Below the pieces are notes generated by a model, which had not been told where the DNA came from, searched no databases, and saw only the letters and a program-made list of their open reading frames with translations. Below are positions 35,122-46,730 of a stretch of DNA of 64,000 nt, in pieces. The DNA lies in NCBI RefSeq assembly GCF_022539505.1, contig NC_061514.1:333543090-333607089 (forward strand), written 5' to 3'. Each line of letters opens with the position of its first letter. Position 1 is the stretch's first letter. The stretch comes from Lolium rigidum. Taxonomy: Eukaryota > Streptophyta > Magnoliopsida > Poales > Poaceae. Position numbers and translations under genes: made by a program.

Positions 35122-36948
35122 TGATACGTCTCCGACGTACCTATAATTTCTGATGTTCCATGCTTGTTTTATGACAATACTTACATGTTTTGCTTGCACT
35201 TTATAATGTTTTTATGCATTTTCCGGAACTAACCTATTAACAAGATGCCGAAGTGCTAGTTCTCGTTTTCGTTGTTTTTGGTTCCGAGAAAGGCTGTTCG
35301 GGCAATATTCTCGGAATTCGACGAAACGAAGACCCGAGCATCTTATTTTTCCCGGAACCTTCCAGAAAGTCAAAGGGGGACCAGAGGGGAGCCCTGGGGG
35401 CCCCACACGTGTGGCCGGCGCGGCCCAGGAGGGGGGCGCGCCTCCCTAGTGTGAGGTGGCCCCGTGGCCCCTCCGACTCCGACTCTTCGCCTATTTAAGC
35501 CCTGGAGACCTAAAAACGCGATACCAATAGACGAAACTCCAGAAAGACTCCAGGGGCGCCGCCACCATCGCGAAACTCCGTTTCGGGGGACAGAAGTCTC
35601 TGTTCCGGCACCCTGCCGGGATGGGGAAGTGCCCCCGGAAGCCATCTCCATCGACGCCACCGCCTCCATCATGCTCCGTGAGTAGTTCCCCCATGGACTA
35701 CGGGTTCTAGCTGTAGCTAGTTGGTATTCTCTCTCCCATGTACTTCAATACAATGATCTCATGAGCTGCCTTACATGATTGAGATTCATCTGATATAATC
35801 GGTGTTGTGTTTGTCGGGATCCGATGGATTGTTACATTATGATTGTCTATCTACAAAGTTTATGGAGTTATTGTTGCTGCAATCTTGTTGTGTTTAATGC
35901 TTGTCACTAGGGCCCGAGTGGCATGATCTTAGATTTAAGCTCTATACTTATTGCTTAGATTGTATCTACAAGTTGTATGCACATATCTATGTCCGGAACC
36001 AAAGGCCCCAAAGTGACAGAAATTGGGACAACTGGAGGGGAAGGCTTAGATATGAGGATCACATGTTTTCATGGAGTGTTAATGCTTTGCTCCGGTGCTC
36101 TATTAAAAGGAGTGCCTTAATTTCTAGTAGATTCCCTTGAGTCCCGGCTGCCACCGGCTGGTAGGACAAAAGATGTTGTACAAGTTTCTCATTGCGAGCA
36201 CGTATGACTATATATGGAAAACATGCCTACATGATTAATAATCTTGATGTTACTGTCTTAATGCTATTTCAATCCTATCAATTGCCCAACTGTAATTTGT
36301 TCACCCAACACTTGTTATTGGAGAGTTACCACTAGTGTAGATAGCTGGGAACCCCGGTCCATTTTTCATCATCATATACTCGTTCTACATGACATTGGAA
36401 GTAGTATCAACTATTTTCTGGTGCCATTGCTCTCATATTACTGCTACTGCTGCTGTGTTACTTTTTTTTGAGAAACACAGTACAAACGTAGATGCTCACA
36501 TACACGTGCATACACTCACCCCTATGAACGCACACACGCACACCCTACCCCTATGAGCACCTTCGAAAGACTGAGCCGGCGGATTGGATCTTGAAATTGA
36601 CGAAGTCACCACAGGCGCCTCGCTGTCGACGGGAACGTCGCCTCCCACTGAATGAATATTCCGCCTTTATGAGACACACAGATGTCAAACCTGGGGTTTG
36701 AACTCTGGTGGGCTGGGGGTACAACCACCCTCCTAACCACCCAACCTCAAGTTGGTTCTCGCTGCTGTGTTACTGTTACTACTGCTCTCATATTACTGCT
36801 ACTTTCACATCACCCCTGTTACTAGTGCTTTTCCAGGTGCAGCTGAATTGACGACTCAGTTGTTAAGGCTTATAAGTATTCTTTACCTCCCCTTGTGTCG
36901 AATCAATAAATTTGGGTTTTACTTCCCTCGAAGACTGTTGCGATCCCC
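35122..36948 (+). repeat. 3' LTR of the Gypsy-like element, cut by the gap
   Basis: Matches the 5' LTR up to GTTGCGATCCCC; about 19 expected terminal bases lie in the gap. Contains a SINE at 36462-36760. Confidence 0.9.
36462..36760 (-). mobile_element. tRNA-derived SINE (Au-like), 299 bp
   Basis: Minus-strand orientation. It starts GAGAACCAACTTGAGGTTGG at 36760, has a tRNA-like A-box (GGTTGGGTGGTTAG) and B-box (AGAGTTCAAACCC) and ends in an A-run (T-run 36462-36469 on plus). A perfect 13-bp target duplication GCTGCTGTGTTAC lies at 36449-36461 and 36761-36773. The 5' LTR of the same element has the empty site (near 30866), proving insertion after the LTR element was in place. Confidence 0.93.
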
Positions 36949-37048
36949 NNNNNNNNNNNNNNNNNNNNNNNNNNNNNNNNNNNNNNNNNNNNNNNNNNNN
37001 NNNNNNNNNNNNNNNNNNNNNNNNNNNNNNNNNNNNNNNNNNNNNNNN
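36949..37048. other. Assembly gap (100 N)
   Basis: Exactly 100 N, the conventional size for a gap of unknown length. The left side is an LTR end, the right side a tandem array, so the real missing length may be large. Confidence 0.98.
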
Positions 37049-38130
37049 TACGGCGGTTAAAGGCACACGAGTACATCTTAGGCAGCAAGAGGAACACATG
37101 ACTTGTTTTTCTATATTTGTACGCAAATTTCGGGTTATTCAAGAAAGTACGGGTGTAAGGTGTGTCGAGTACGGAGGTGAAGGGTTCACAAGTACGGCTT
37201 CGTTAGCAAGAGGAGCACGGAGTGTTTCCCTATGTTCTCCGCATGTTTTATGGTTCTTTGGGAAAGGGACATGCGCCGAGCGGGGTCGAGTACGGCGGTT
37301 AAAGGCACACGAGTACATCTTAGGCAGCAAGAGGAACACATGATTGTTTTTCTATATTTGTACGCAAATTCTGGGTTATTCAAGAAAGTACGGGTGTAAG
37401 GTGTGTCGAGTACGAGAGGTGAAGGGTTCACAAGTACAGCTTCGTTAGCAAGAGGAGCACAGGAGTGTTTCCCTATGTTCTCCGCATGTTTTATGGTTCT
37501 TTGGGAAAGGGACATGCGCCGGCGGAGTCGAGTGCGGCGGTTAAAGGCACACGAGTACATCTTAGGCAGCAAGAGGAACACATAGCTGTTTTTCTATATT
37601 TGTACGCAAATTACGGGTTATTCAAGAAAGTACGAGTGTAAGGTGTGTCGAGTACGAGAGGTGAAGGGTTCACAAGTACGGCTTCGTTAGCAAGAGGAGC
37701 ACGGAGTGTTTCCCTATGTTCTCCGCATGTTTTATGGTTCTTTGGAAAGGGACATGCGCCAGCAGGGTCGAGTGCAGCGGTTAAAGGCGCACGAGTACAT
37801 CTTAGGCAGCAAGAGCAAAACATGACTGTTTCTCTATATTTGTATGCAAATTTTGTGTTCTGCAAGAAGGTACAGGTGTAAGGTGTGTCGAGTACAGAGG
37901 TTAAGGGTTCACAAGTACAGCTTCGTTAGCAAGAGGAGCACAGGAGTGTTTCCCTATGTTCTTCGCATGTTTTATGGTTCTGCGGGAATGAACATGTGCC
38001 GGCGGGGTGGAGTACATCGGTGAAAGGTGCACGAATACGGTTTAGGCAGCAAGAGCAAAACATGATTGTTTCTTTATATTTGTACGCAAATTCTAGGTTA
38101 CGATAGAAGGTACAGGTGTGTAAGGTGTGT
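37049..38130. repeat. Tandem array, about 241-bp unit made of two half-units
   Basis: The start motif TACGGCGGTTAAAGGC recurs at 37049, 37291, 37533, 37773 and, diverged, 38013 (periods 242, 242, 240, 240). Each unit consists of two about 120-bp halves that align with each other (GTCGAGTACGGAGGTGAAGG and GTCGAGTACGGCGGTTAAAG heads; AGCAAGAGGAGCAC and AGCAAGAGGAACAC). So it is a dimeric higher-order repeat. It begins at the gap edge and decays after 38013. Open frames through it are by-products of repetition. Confidence 0.93.
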
Positions 38131-38673
38131 ACGGTACAGCGGTGATGGGTGCATGAAGGTACGGGCGTAAGTACAACAACACAAAAGTCCTAGGTACATA
38201 ACATACAAGAGTACAAATACGGCTAAAATATAAGCTAGAATATAAGCGCAAACACATGTATTAACTACGGCAACAAACAAACAACAAAGTACAATTCGAA
38301 TACGGGAAAATAACATCTACATAACTTGAGGGAAACATAGCAAGGAATAGTAAGTGTCTCACGGTCACAATAAAGAGGTAAGTACATCGGGAAGCAAATA
38401 TCAAGTACGTAAGACATAAGAGTACAAGTACGAGAAAAATATATGCCGGAAAAAGGAAACCACATATGTTCAACACAAGGTGACGGTACAAAACGAGGAG
38501 ATTCTTGGGTTCACTTACAAATAGTAAAAGCACAAGCTAAAATATAAATAGAACCATAACGGAGAATCAATGATACTTGTGGGAATACAAACGAGAGAAA
38601 CATGTTTCTTTCCGAAATGGTTTGTATCTCCTTATCGAGCAACATTCACCGTCTTGCATGCTTTCTCATTATA
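38131..38673. other. Spacer between tandem array and protease gene A
   Basis: AT-rich, almost free of CAG/CTG; open frames at 38261-38533 (minus) are low-complexity and not credible. Confidence 0.4.
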
Positions 38674-41600
38674 TCAATAGTTACGAGGCATTTTCTTTGC
38701 ATTGCCTTGGAAAGTTAGCATATAGAACGCCGGCTGCTCACGCAGCTTGATAACATCATTACGCAATTAACAAATGAAAATTATATGCGAGACCAACAAT
38801 TACATTTGCACGAGAAAAATATAGACAAAGACTTACTTCTCTTATCTTATGCTTGGAAACCACCGCAATGTTGAAGAATTACTTTCATAGCTTGAGGTCC
38901 GAGTCGTTCCTAAAAACGGTATTGAGTAAGATCAAGAAAATAAAACTATATGGATTACCACGAGAACAAAACAAAGACACATAGAAACACACTTGATAAA
39001 TACAATCTCCTAAAATTTTACTTACTCATTGATGTTGTCGAAACAATTTGGGCAGGCATCACACGAAAGTTATAAATATCATAACGCTCGAGTAATATGC
39101 TTCTTTGTATAAGCCTTCTTGAAGTTATCAATAACGAGTCATTGCAATATTTTACGCTTCGGTAGCATCATAATAAGGACAATATGTCTCAAACCGCGAT
39201 CGGGCGAAATTAGCGACAACCACAATCCAAAAGTGATTATCTCTAACAGGAAGAATTACCGAAAAACAACCAAATTTTTAAAATACCTAAAAAAATAAAA
39301 TTAAAAGGACAAATTTAATTTTTGAAATACAAAAAATCAAACGGTTGCACAAGAGTTCAAATAGCGAGTTGAAACCAAATTCAATTATAAAACATCAAAG
39401 GAAAACTTGTGGCATACTAGACAATGTATATATTCAAGATACAAATATCATAAAAACAAAATACTCACAACATCAAAGTGATATATCCTGCAGGGGTAAA
39501 TTAGGCTCCATAATGTAATTCTTCGGTGCGTTCGGATCAGCACCCAATTCCACTGAATGCCCTCTAGCGAGAGGAGAGAGAGAATTAAAAACACATTTTA
39601 CCATTACGCCAAACAATTATCCATAAAAAAAGTAGAAAATATCCATATTTAATAAATAAATAAAAAAGAGTAAAAACTTACTACACTCTCACTATACATT
39701 ATGTACTTTAGGCACTTGGGGACGTTGTTGATTAAATAAGACAACTTGTTGTCATCTTGCTCTTCCATTACGGTGGCAGCAAATACATTCATAACGTAGT
39801 CATGAACATAACCACCAGGCTGCATTGACAACCCAAAATTTACGTGAGTGGCCCATCTTCCCCTTGTCTCAACAATTCTTGGGCTGCACAACGAAACAAA
39901 ATCACAACATAGCAAAAACATTATTTAAAATGATTAAATAAAATGGAAAACCGAGTGGCATAAAATAGTAGGATACCTTCTTCCAAATTGCGGCTGGTAA
40001 ATACTTTCGCACCCACTCCATCATATCAATCTCAGACTGCGTCGAATCTCTAATTGAGAGGAAGGGGCGATGATTTCCATGATGCAAAGGTTGACTTTGT
40101 GAAAGCCCTGCTTTGTTGATCCTCTATTATATGTGCCTTGTGACGGACTCGTGTTAAATCGTACCTGCTTGTTCACCATAATTCCTCCCGGTGATCTTTG
40201 CGGCGTAGCACAAACACGTGGAGACCGAATCATGAATTCCGGAAAGGGAGTAACCACATAACCGGCGTTCCCACCCACATCTTCATCATCATGTTGGCTA
40301 CTATTATACCTTCCTGCACTTTGAGAGCTACGAAAATTTTGCTGCCCAAGCGTGTTGTAAGAGGCTGTTATGACCGGTGTTGTAAGAGCTACGAACAGAA
40401 GACGCTTCATAAGGAATAGATCTCTCATGTCTATAACCAGCAAACCCGGAGTTAAAACCGGACACGAGATAATGTCCTTCCGGGTGTGTTTCTTGCTTGC
40501 AAAGAAGAATGATTTGACGAGTGCAAACCATCAATGTTAGAAATAATAGCTTGGGAGGCGGGAGGGTCTGCGAGATTAACGATCCTTCGCCCTCCATGGA
40601 ATGTTCTTCCATTTCGATCACGGAGAATGCCACGATAACCATATGACAATACGGGTTGCGATGGGCTGCGACATACCGGGGACTGCGTCTAGAATCTTGC
40701 TGTGTTGAGTCTTGGATGGCATACAAACACTTCCAACGAGGCACCAAATGTTCAGCCATCAAGACATACGAGGGTGATGAATATGAAAATTTCTTCATTG
40801 CAAGCGTTTTCGTCCTCTCAATCCTTTCTATTTCTTCCCAGGCAGAAGGTTCATCCAACGGGTCACATGGAACAATATAACTAGTTTGGTCTGCTCCACT
40901 TGCCATCTTTGAGCTACCCTCCTCCGATACGAGACATCTTTTGTTTCTTCGCGAGACGAGTCATTACGGAAACCGTGAGACTCGGATGAATTTCTCTTCG
41001 AAGACGGGGGTAGAAAGAGAATCTTCAAGACCGATAGTTGGATTATTAGAAGTAGAAACCTTAGCACGCTCATCGGCAAAAGCGGTGGGATTAATTGGAG
41101 GTTACTGCACTGTAGTGCAATAAGATTGAGTTTCAACGCCTGACTTCTTGCCAATTTGTTTAACTTCAGCTTGTTGGATCGTTAGAATTACCGGATGAGC
41201 CATCTTTGCAATCTACTCTATCGGCGTTAACACAAGCCAAAGAGTCGGCCTTGCGAGGTTTTCGTAGTAGCACCCGAAGAACACGCGGCTGAGCCACTCC
41301 CTTTGCTAGTGGACTCGGGAAAACAAAGGACAACTTCATTTCCTACGGGTGCATCAACTTGTTTAACATTGTCAAGCACCTTCGGGGGGTCCACGAGAGG
41401 GCATGTTTAACCTCTCACCAAGCTGCGCTCTTACCGGTATCTAAGGCAACCGAGCAGTTGCAAGTTTCAGAAGCAAGAGGACTATTCAAAAGTCCACAAC
41501 GGTTGCAAACAACTCCTTTCTGGACAAGCAAATCCAAAGCTCCTTCGGATGGGAGTATTGATGGAAGATCCTCCACAACGCGATCAAGATACGCTTCGAG

Positions 41601-43678
41601 ATTCGGGAGATACTCCTTATACAATGCATTTGGCGTGTATTTGCAATTAATGGGAATGAGCTGTTGAAGCAACCTAATACGTTTATAAACATTCGACTAA
41701 TCGGCATGATTTGCTCACGCCACATGTCATCGCACATCTCGGCATTAGTAGCAATACCCTTATTCCTATTACGGCCTTCGGCAAGTTTGTATGTTTGGTC
41801 ATTCAATACGGAGACTTCTTGATTTGATTCGGTTCTAACGGCGGATGGGCTATCACGCGTTCCATTCGAGCGGTATATATGATCAAAATCATTGAGTATA
41901 CCCGGACAATTCGCCATATTCTTGAACCATGGCCTTGAACAAGAACCACCACTGTTTATCTTCGGATACGCAAAATCTTCGTTCATTATAGTGGCTCGCA
42001 AGTTTGCAAAACATTGGCAATCTTATTGTTGATGATAGGCTGAATTGCGAGAAAATATTTCAAAGTACAAGCCCTGCTGAATTTCTTTCGAGGTCATCGA
42101 TAGCTTTGTTGCAAAATCAAAAACAAAACAAAACAAAAAATTAGTAATTGCGAGACAATTACTTCAAAATATAAAACATTACACTACGGATGTCAATTAA
42201 AACAGAACATCACAATAAACGTACCAACGGACGCATCGCGAGCTTCACAAAGGAGCAAAGAAAAGTCTCGAGACCGGGATGCGAGATCTCCAATACGAGA
42301 AAGTGGAAGACCCACTGCGATGAAACGGAGTACGTCTCACATCCTTCGAGCTAATTATAACACACACAAATAAAAATAAAAAACACGGTTTCGGGACAAC
42401 ACATAAACATAAAATTTTAAAACATGTATTGCTCATCATCGGATAATAAAATACACTAACCGGTATTTCGCCATAGGTTCCATCCTCACGTAGAAACCAA
42501 GTCAAGTTTTTCAAATTCACTAAGCATAGCTTGAATCCCATACGCTAATTCTTGGAACAACACTAGCAAGCTCTTTGACTTTTATATCAAGATATTCTAA
42601 GTAAGTCATCTACAAAGAACAACAAAGCAAAAAAAAAAATTAATAAATCAGGCACTCAGATAGAATTAATCAATAACATGACAACAGCAGCTGTTGAGAA
42701 ACTAAAGAACTTACTAACCGAGAGGAACTACCAAGCAACCACGAGAGGGCACCTTGTAGACCACAATCAACGAACGTTTTCATGGAAGCGAAAGTTTACG
42801 AAACAACTGCTTGTAGACCGGTCATACGTGCGGATTTCCTCGGAAGGACCCTCAAGTGCTTGAAAGGTAGTCGGGGCCGACACACTCATACGTCGTTGGA
42901 CATAGAAATGCGATATCTGAGAACATCATCCAATATATCTTGAAATCTTCCTCTTCCAAGTCGAGAAGACTGACATATTCATTAGCTCATTTATAGTTGG
43001 GGTACTTGCCCTCACAGCATGAACGATTCCTAACAACATCCCTGAATTGCTCGCTGCACTTGTTAGGGATGCGCCGTCCTCCAATTGGTGTGCCTAACAC
43101 CTTATGGACACACAGTGCATTGAAAGCAAAGTCAAAGCCATTCTTGAACACAAACATCCTTTTTGAAGCAACATAGTTGCTGACAATCCAAGCAACAAAA
43201 GCCCTTGGTATCTCTTCAAGACGAATATCAAGGAGAGATTCTTGACCTATATCAGCAACATAACCCCTTTGTTTGGGGCTAAGGGACTTGCAAACAGAAA
43301 TGAACTTTGGAAGGCTAAGTTTTGTACTAAATTCGATGAACCATTAGGCATAGATCCGGAAGCTGGAAAACGAGAAAACAATAACACATAAACACATGAT
43401 CATGACATGAAAATAAACCGCAAGCATGAACAAACATATTTAGGAATAACAAACAATCTAAACTAACCAAGATTTTCTCAATACGTGCGGCTCAATTTTT
43501 TCGGTATGAGCGAGATACTTTCTTCTCCATCCTGATCCTATCCTGCTCAAGGCTGGTCACGCACCATGAATTCCTGAGTCACCATCTCGGTACCATCAAC
43601 GGAAAAAGGCTGCGTATCGGATAATCGAGGGGTGACCTCATCTTCACCATCACGAGGTACGGCGGCTTCGTCATCCAT
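38674..43678 (-). pseudogene. ULP1-like (C48) protease gene A of the Mutator-like element
   Basis: Multi-exon, minus strand, many apparent frameshifts. The N-terminus MDDEAAVPRDGEDEV starts at 43678. A conserved helical domain follows at 43380-43000 (LPKFISVCKSLSPKQRGYV, LLDIRLEEIPRAFVAWIV, FNALCVHKVLGTPIGGRRIP). Linker exons run from 42000 to 40000; the protease core begins with LSMQPGGYVHDYVMNVFAA near 39810. It continues with NHFWIVVV near 39230 (histidine region), FRVMPAQIV near 39050 and an ND.GPQAMKV-like segment near 38900, where the catalytic Cys codon is disrupted by one base. It ends LTFQGNAKKMPRNY with stop at 38674-38676. ULP1-type enzymes cleave SUMO or related modifiers; the function of transposon-carried versions is unknown. 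Exon borders are only partly certain. Several breaks sit at CAG/CTG-like sites and may be sequence errors. Confidence 0.65.
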
Positions 43679-44460
43679 TGAACAACGCGAGGCTACGAGA
43701 AAACAACGAGAACTAACAAAACCAGCCGAAAAAATCCACGGGGCTCTTTATTGAGAACCCGCCGCCTACAATCAACAATCGAAGAAAGAAATCAAACGAT
43801 AAATAGGATTAGGAAGCATCCCAGACGAGAGGTTTCGAAAAACGGATGCGAGATGGGGGCGCAAACGTACCAAGAGGCCAAGAGGGAGGAAGAAGATGGC
43901 TCACGGGATCAGTGAATGACGGCAAAAATTACGGGAACGCCACAGAAGAAAAATTGGGAAAGAGAAATAGAACCAATCATCCCATCCACAGTCCCACATG
44001 TCATCCACGCGAGAAAAGGAATCATAAGAAAAACGAGGACCCACATGTCATGCTGAAACATCAACTCCCATTTTAATGACATGTGCTTGGCCCACAAATA
44101 CGGGTGAAGAAATATATCGTAGATAGATATCTTAACAAATCCTCCACTTCTAGTGGACAACGGGATCACGCTTTCCATCCCTTTCTCTCTCATCAACGGA
44201 TTCAAAATTCAAATCAAGATCCAGACGAGAGGAACGACGGAGCCACCAAGGAAGACGAAGGAAGACGAACGACCACGAACTCAAGGTAAACATCTAAATC
44301 CCAGATCCGAAGATTTGTAACGTTGTATACCGTACCCCGATTCTTCTCGTTCGACATCTGGAACCCCATCCACGACTAACATGTATTTCGGTCAATCGCA
44401 ATTTTCCATCTAACTTTTTTTTTTCCAACGATTAAAAATTCGAACATGCAGGACAACATC
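43679..44460. promoter_or_regulatory. Intergenic region between divergent MULE genes
   Basis: Lies between the start of minus-strand gene A and the first plus-strand exon candidates of the transposase gene, so it should hold both promoters. No clear TATA pair recognised; a GAAGACGAAGGAAGACGAACG repeat lies near 44250-44270. Confidence 0.35.
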
Positions 44461-46730
44461 AACGCCAAGGAACAAACAAGGGATGAGAGAATTAGGCAAC
44501 GTGCACAGTACATCCGATAGGAATATCCACATAGGTAAAATTCACCAGGTTTCTTTTTCATTGGTTACGGAATCTAAAGAGTCACGAGACTAACCACTCA
44601 AACAGGTGGCACTAAATAAGTTCAAACACTTGGGTACTCATCAAAAGTAATCGTAAATTCAAACTTGCACATTTGCTTCGAATACTTTTCAAAAGTAGCG
44701 AGTCTAACTTCTCAACCTTCCACGCTTGCTCTTCATACTCATGGACTTCAACACTTCATACTCGTGCGGAAGTTTGGAGAAGAAAAAGAGAGACATCGAG
44801 AGAAGATGGATGAAACATGGGCACAACGGAACAAGGATGAAGAACAACCAATATTGTGGTTGAACAAGCTGCCTCACGGAGTCAAGATACCACTAACCGC
44901 ACAACGAGATGGCAAAAGTTGCAAAAATGGTAAAACTTACCGAAATCTACTCTACTTACAAGCACCTCCCCGTTATGATATAGTGTTAAACTTTGTGGTG
45001 TCGGGAAGTACTACATCACCATACTAACAAATACTAGTAACAACTTGCATGGAGAAAACGGACTAACGAGTGTAGCAAGTACGGAACTACCATTCTCGTG
45101 CCTACAATGATCGGGAAAAACTAGCTGTTCATATCAAGAAGTACTAGTAACATTTGCAAGGAAAAACAATTTCCATCTTTGTCAAACAAAAGCAACGATA
45201 TTAGGATGCCTATGTTGTTCAAAGAGTACTAACCCATAGTATTAAGAAGCATTAAAACGAGTTCTAGGCAATAACGGCTTCCTCATGTCGACGGTACACA
45301 AGTACTAGTACTATGCCTATAATATAACTTTATTGTGGTTTATTTTGTAATGTTATCATATATATCTTTATTTAAAATGTACACAACATAAACTATATTT
45401 CTTTTGTTTTTGACATGCATGTACAAAATAATTTATATTCAATTTTTTTTTCGAGGCAAGAATACACACGTGGAGGAATAAAAGGGAAAAAATGCAACAA
45501 AATAAACTTAAACAAGGCTGAGTCACGGTACGAGTGCAGTGTGCTCACCTTAAACGATCTCTAATAGAAGTAAAGAAGGAAGAAGCTTCCAGCAACAGCT
45601 CGACAATGGAATTGGATAGAGAGACGAAGGAAAAAAAATTGCTAACCTCTGAGAAGATCAATCAGTATGCGCCCTCCTACGCTTGTTCAAGAGAGCATCC
45701 TTCCCTGCTTCCAAGCAACATCAAATCAAATCAATCGCAAAAGTTCACAACGAAGGTTGGTAAAATTAATTACTAGACATGGCACCAAAAATTCACTACT
45801 AGATTTTATTAAATCAATTTAACGAATATACTTAAAATTGATTATTTTTACGAGATGGTAATATTATTAGTTGTCAATCTTCTTACGGGATACCAATGGC
45901 ACCAATTTGAGACAAAAGCATCATGAAGAAACAGGAAAGCATAATTATGTGTCGGCAACAAGCGGCGGAAGCAGCTCGAGTTGCACCGGCGGAAAAATAC
46001 AAGCAAACAAAATCATCAAGTTATGAGGTAAGTAACAAATCTTACACAAGCAAAGTACAAAATCAAAAACATTTTTAGGATAAATACGACAATTATTTAT
46101 CCATTTCTCGAGGTTTATTCAAAGAAATCGACGACGATGATATGTACGACGACAACAACGACAACAACCACACACGAGATCAAGCTAGTAGACAAGCACG
46201 ACACCTCCCAACAACAATCTCAACAAAAGAAAGAAGACATCAAGAAGGCATGTAGATTACGGTTAATCATCAATTCTCGCAATGACCGAGAAAAGTATAC
46301 GTGATTAAAAAATAGCCGACAAAAATAATTTAAATCCAATTTACGGGAGGTCTACGGCAACCAGAGCAAGAATGAAACAACATACAAGACCAAGCAGCGG
46401 CTATGGTATACCGGACAAAACGAGAATGACGGGAAAACACACAAGCAACCAATACCGAGAAAAAATTATCAAGGTACAATTCAAGAATTTATACAAGATA
46501 AATGATGATTATGCATTATGGTGAAACATCGGTAAACCAGGGAATCTAACACAAAGTTTACTTGGTTTACTTATTTGCAGGAAATGAAGTTTGCCACAGC
46601 CAACACCAACTCCAGTGATAGCACAACAAGCAATGCAAAGGTAGTAACTACATGTATGTATTTATAATTACAAATTACAATTAAAATAATGCATTAAAAA
46701 AATTTTTTGTATACCTTTAATTTACAGGAA
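44461..46730 (+). other. Probable 5' exons and introns of the MULE transposase gene
   Basis: Short plus-strand frames (44665-45027, 45534-45776) and lysine/glutamate-rich pieces near 44460 are possible leader exons. AAGTAC motifs are frequent at 44990-45310. I cannot define exons with confidence. Confidence 0.3.

Larger units (their letters stand above)
29546..36948 (+). mobile_element. Gypsy-like LTR retrotransposon lacking recognisable pol
   Basis: The 5' LTR is 29546-31072 (TGATACGTCTCC...GGGTTATCA) and the 3' LTR starts at 35122 and runs into the assembly gap at 36949. The LTR type belongs to the widespread TGATACGTCTCC group of grass Gypsy elements. The 4-kb interior has one gag-like open region and no protease, RT, RNase H or integrase motif, so the element is non-autonomous. 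The CGGCGCCATTGCCGGGGAGG stretch after the 5' LTR is common to this group. The right flank and right target duplication are lost in the gap; the left flank is ACTGC (29541-29545). Confidence 0.85.

Noticed and set aside
36752..37343. Open frames that span the N-run
   Set aside because: They are produced by translating N as X across a gap of unknown length.
38261..38533. Minus-strand frames resembling hydrophobic proteins
   Set aside because: AT-rich low-complexity sequence with a severe CAG/CTG deficit; no homologous domain and probable sequence errors.
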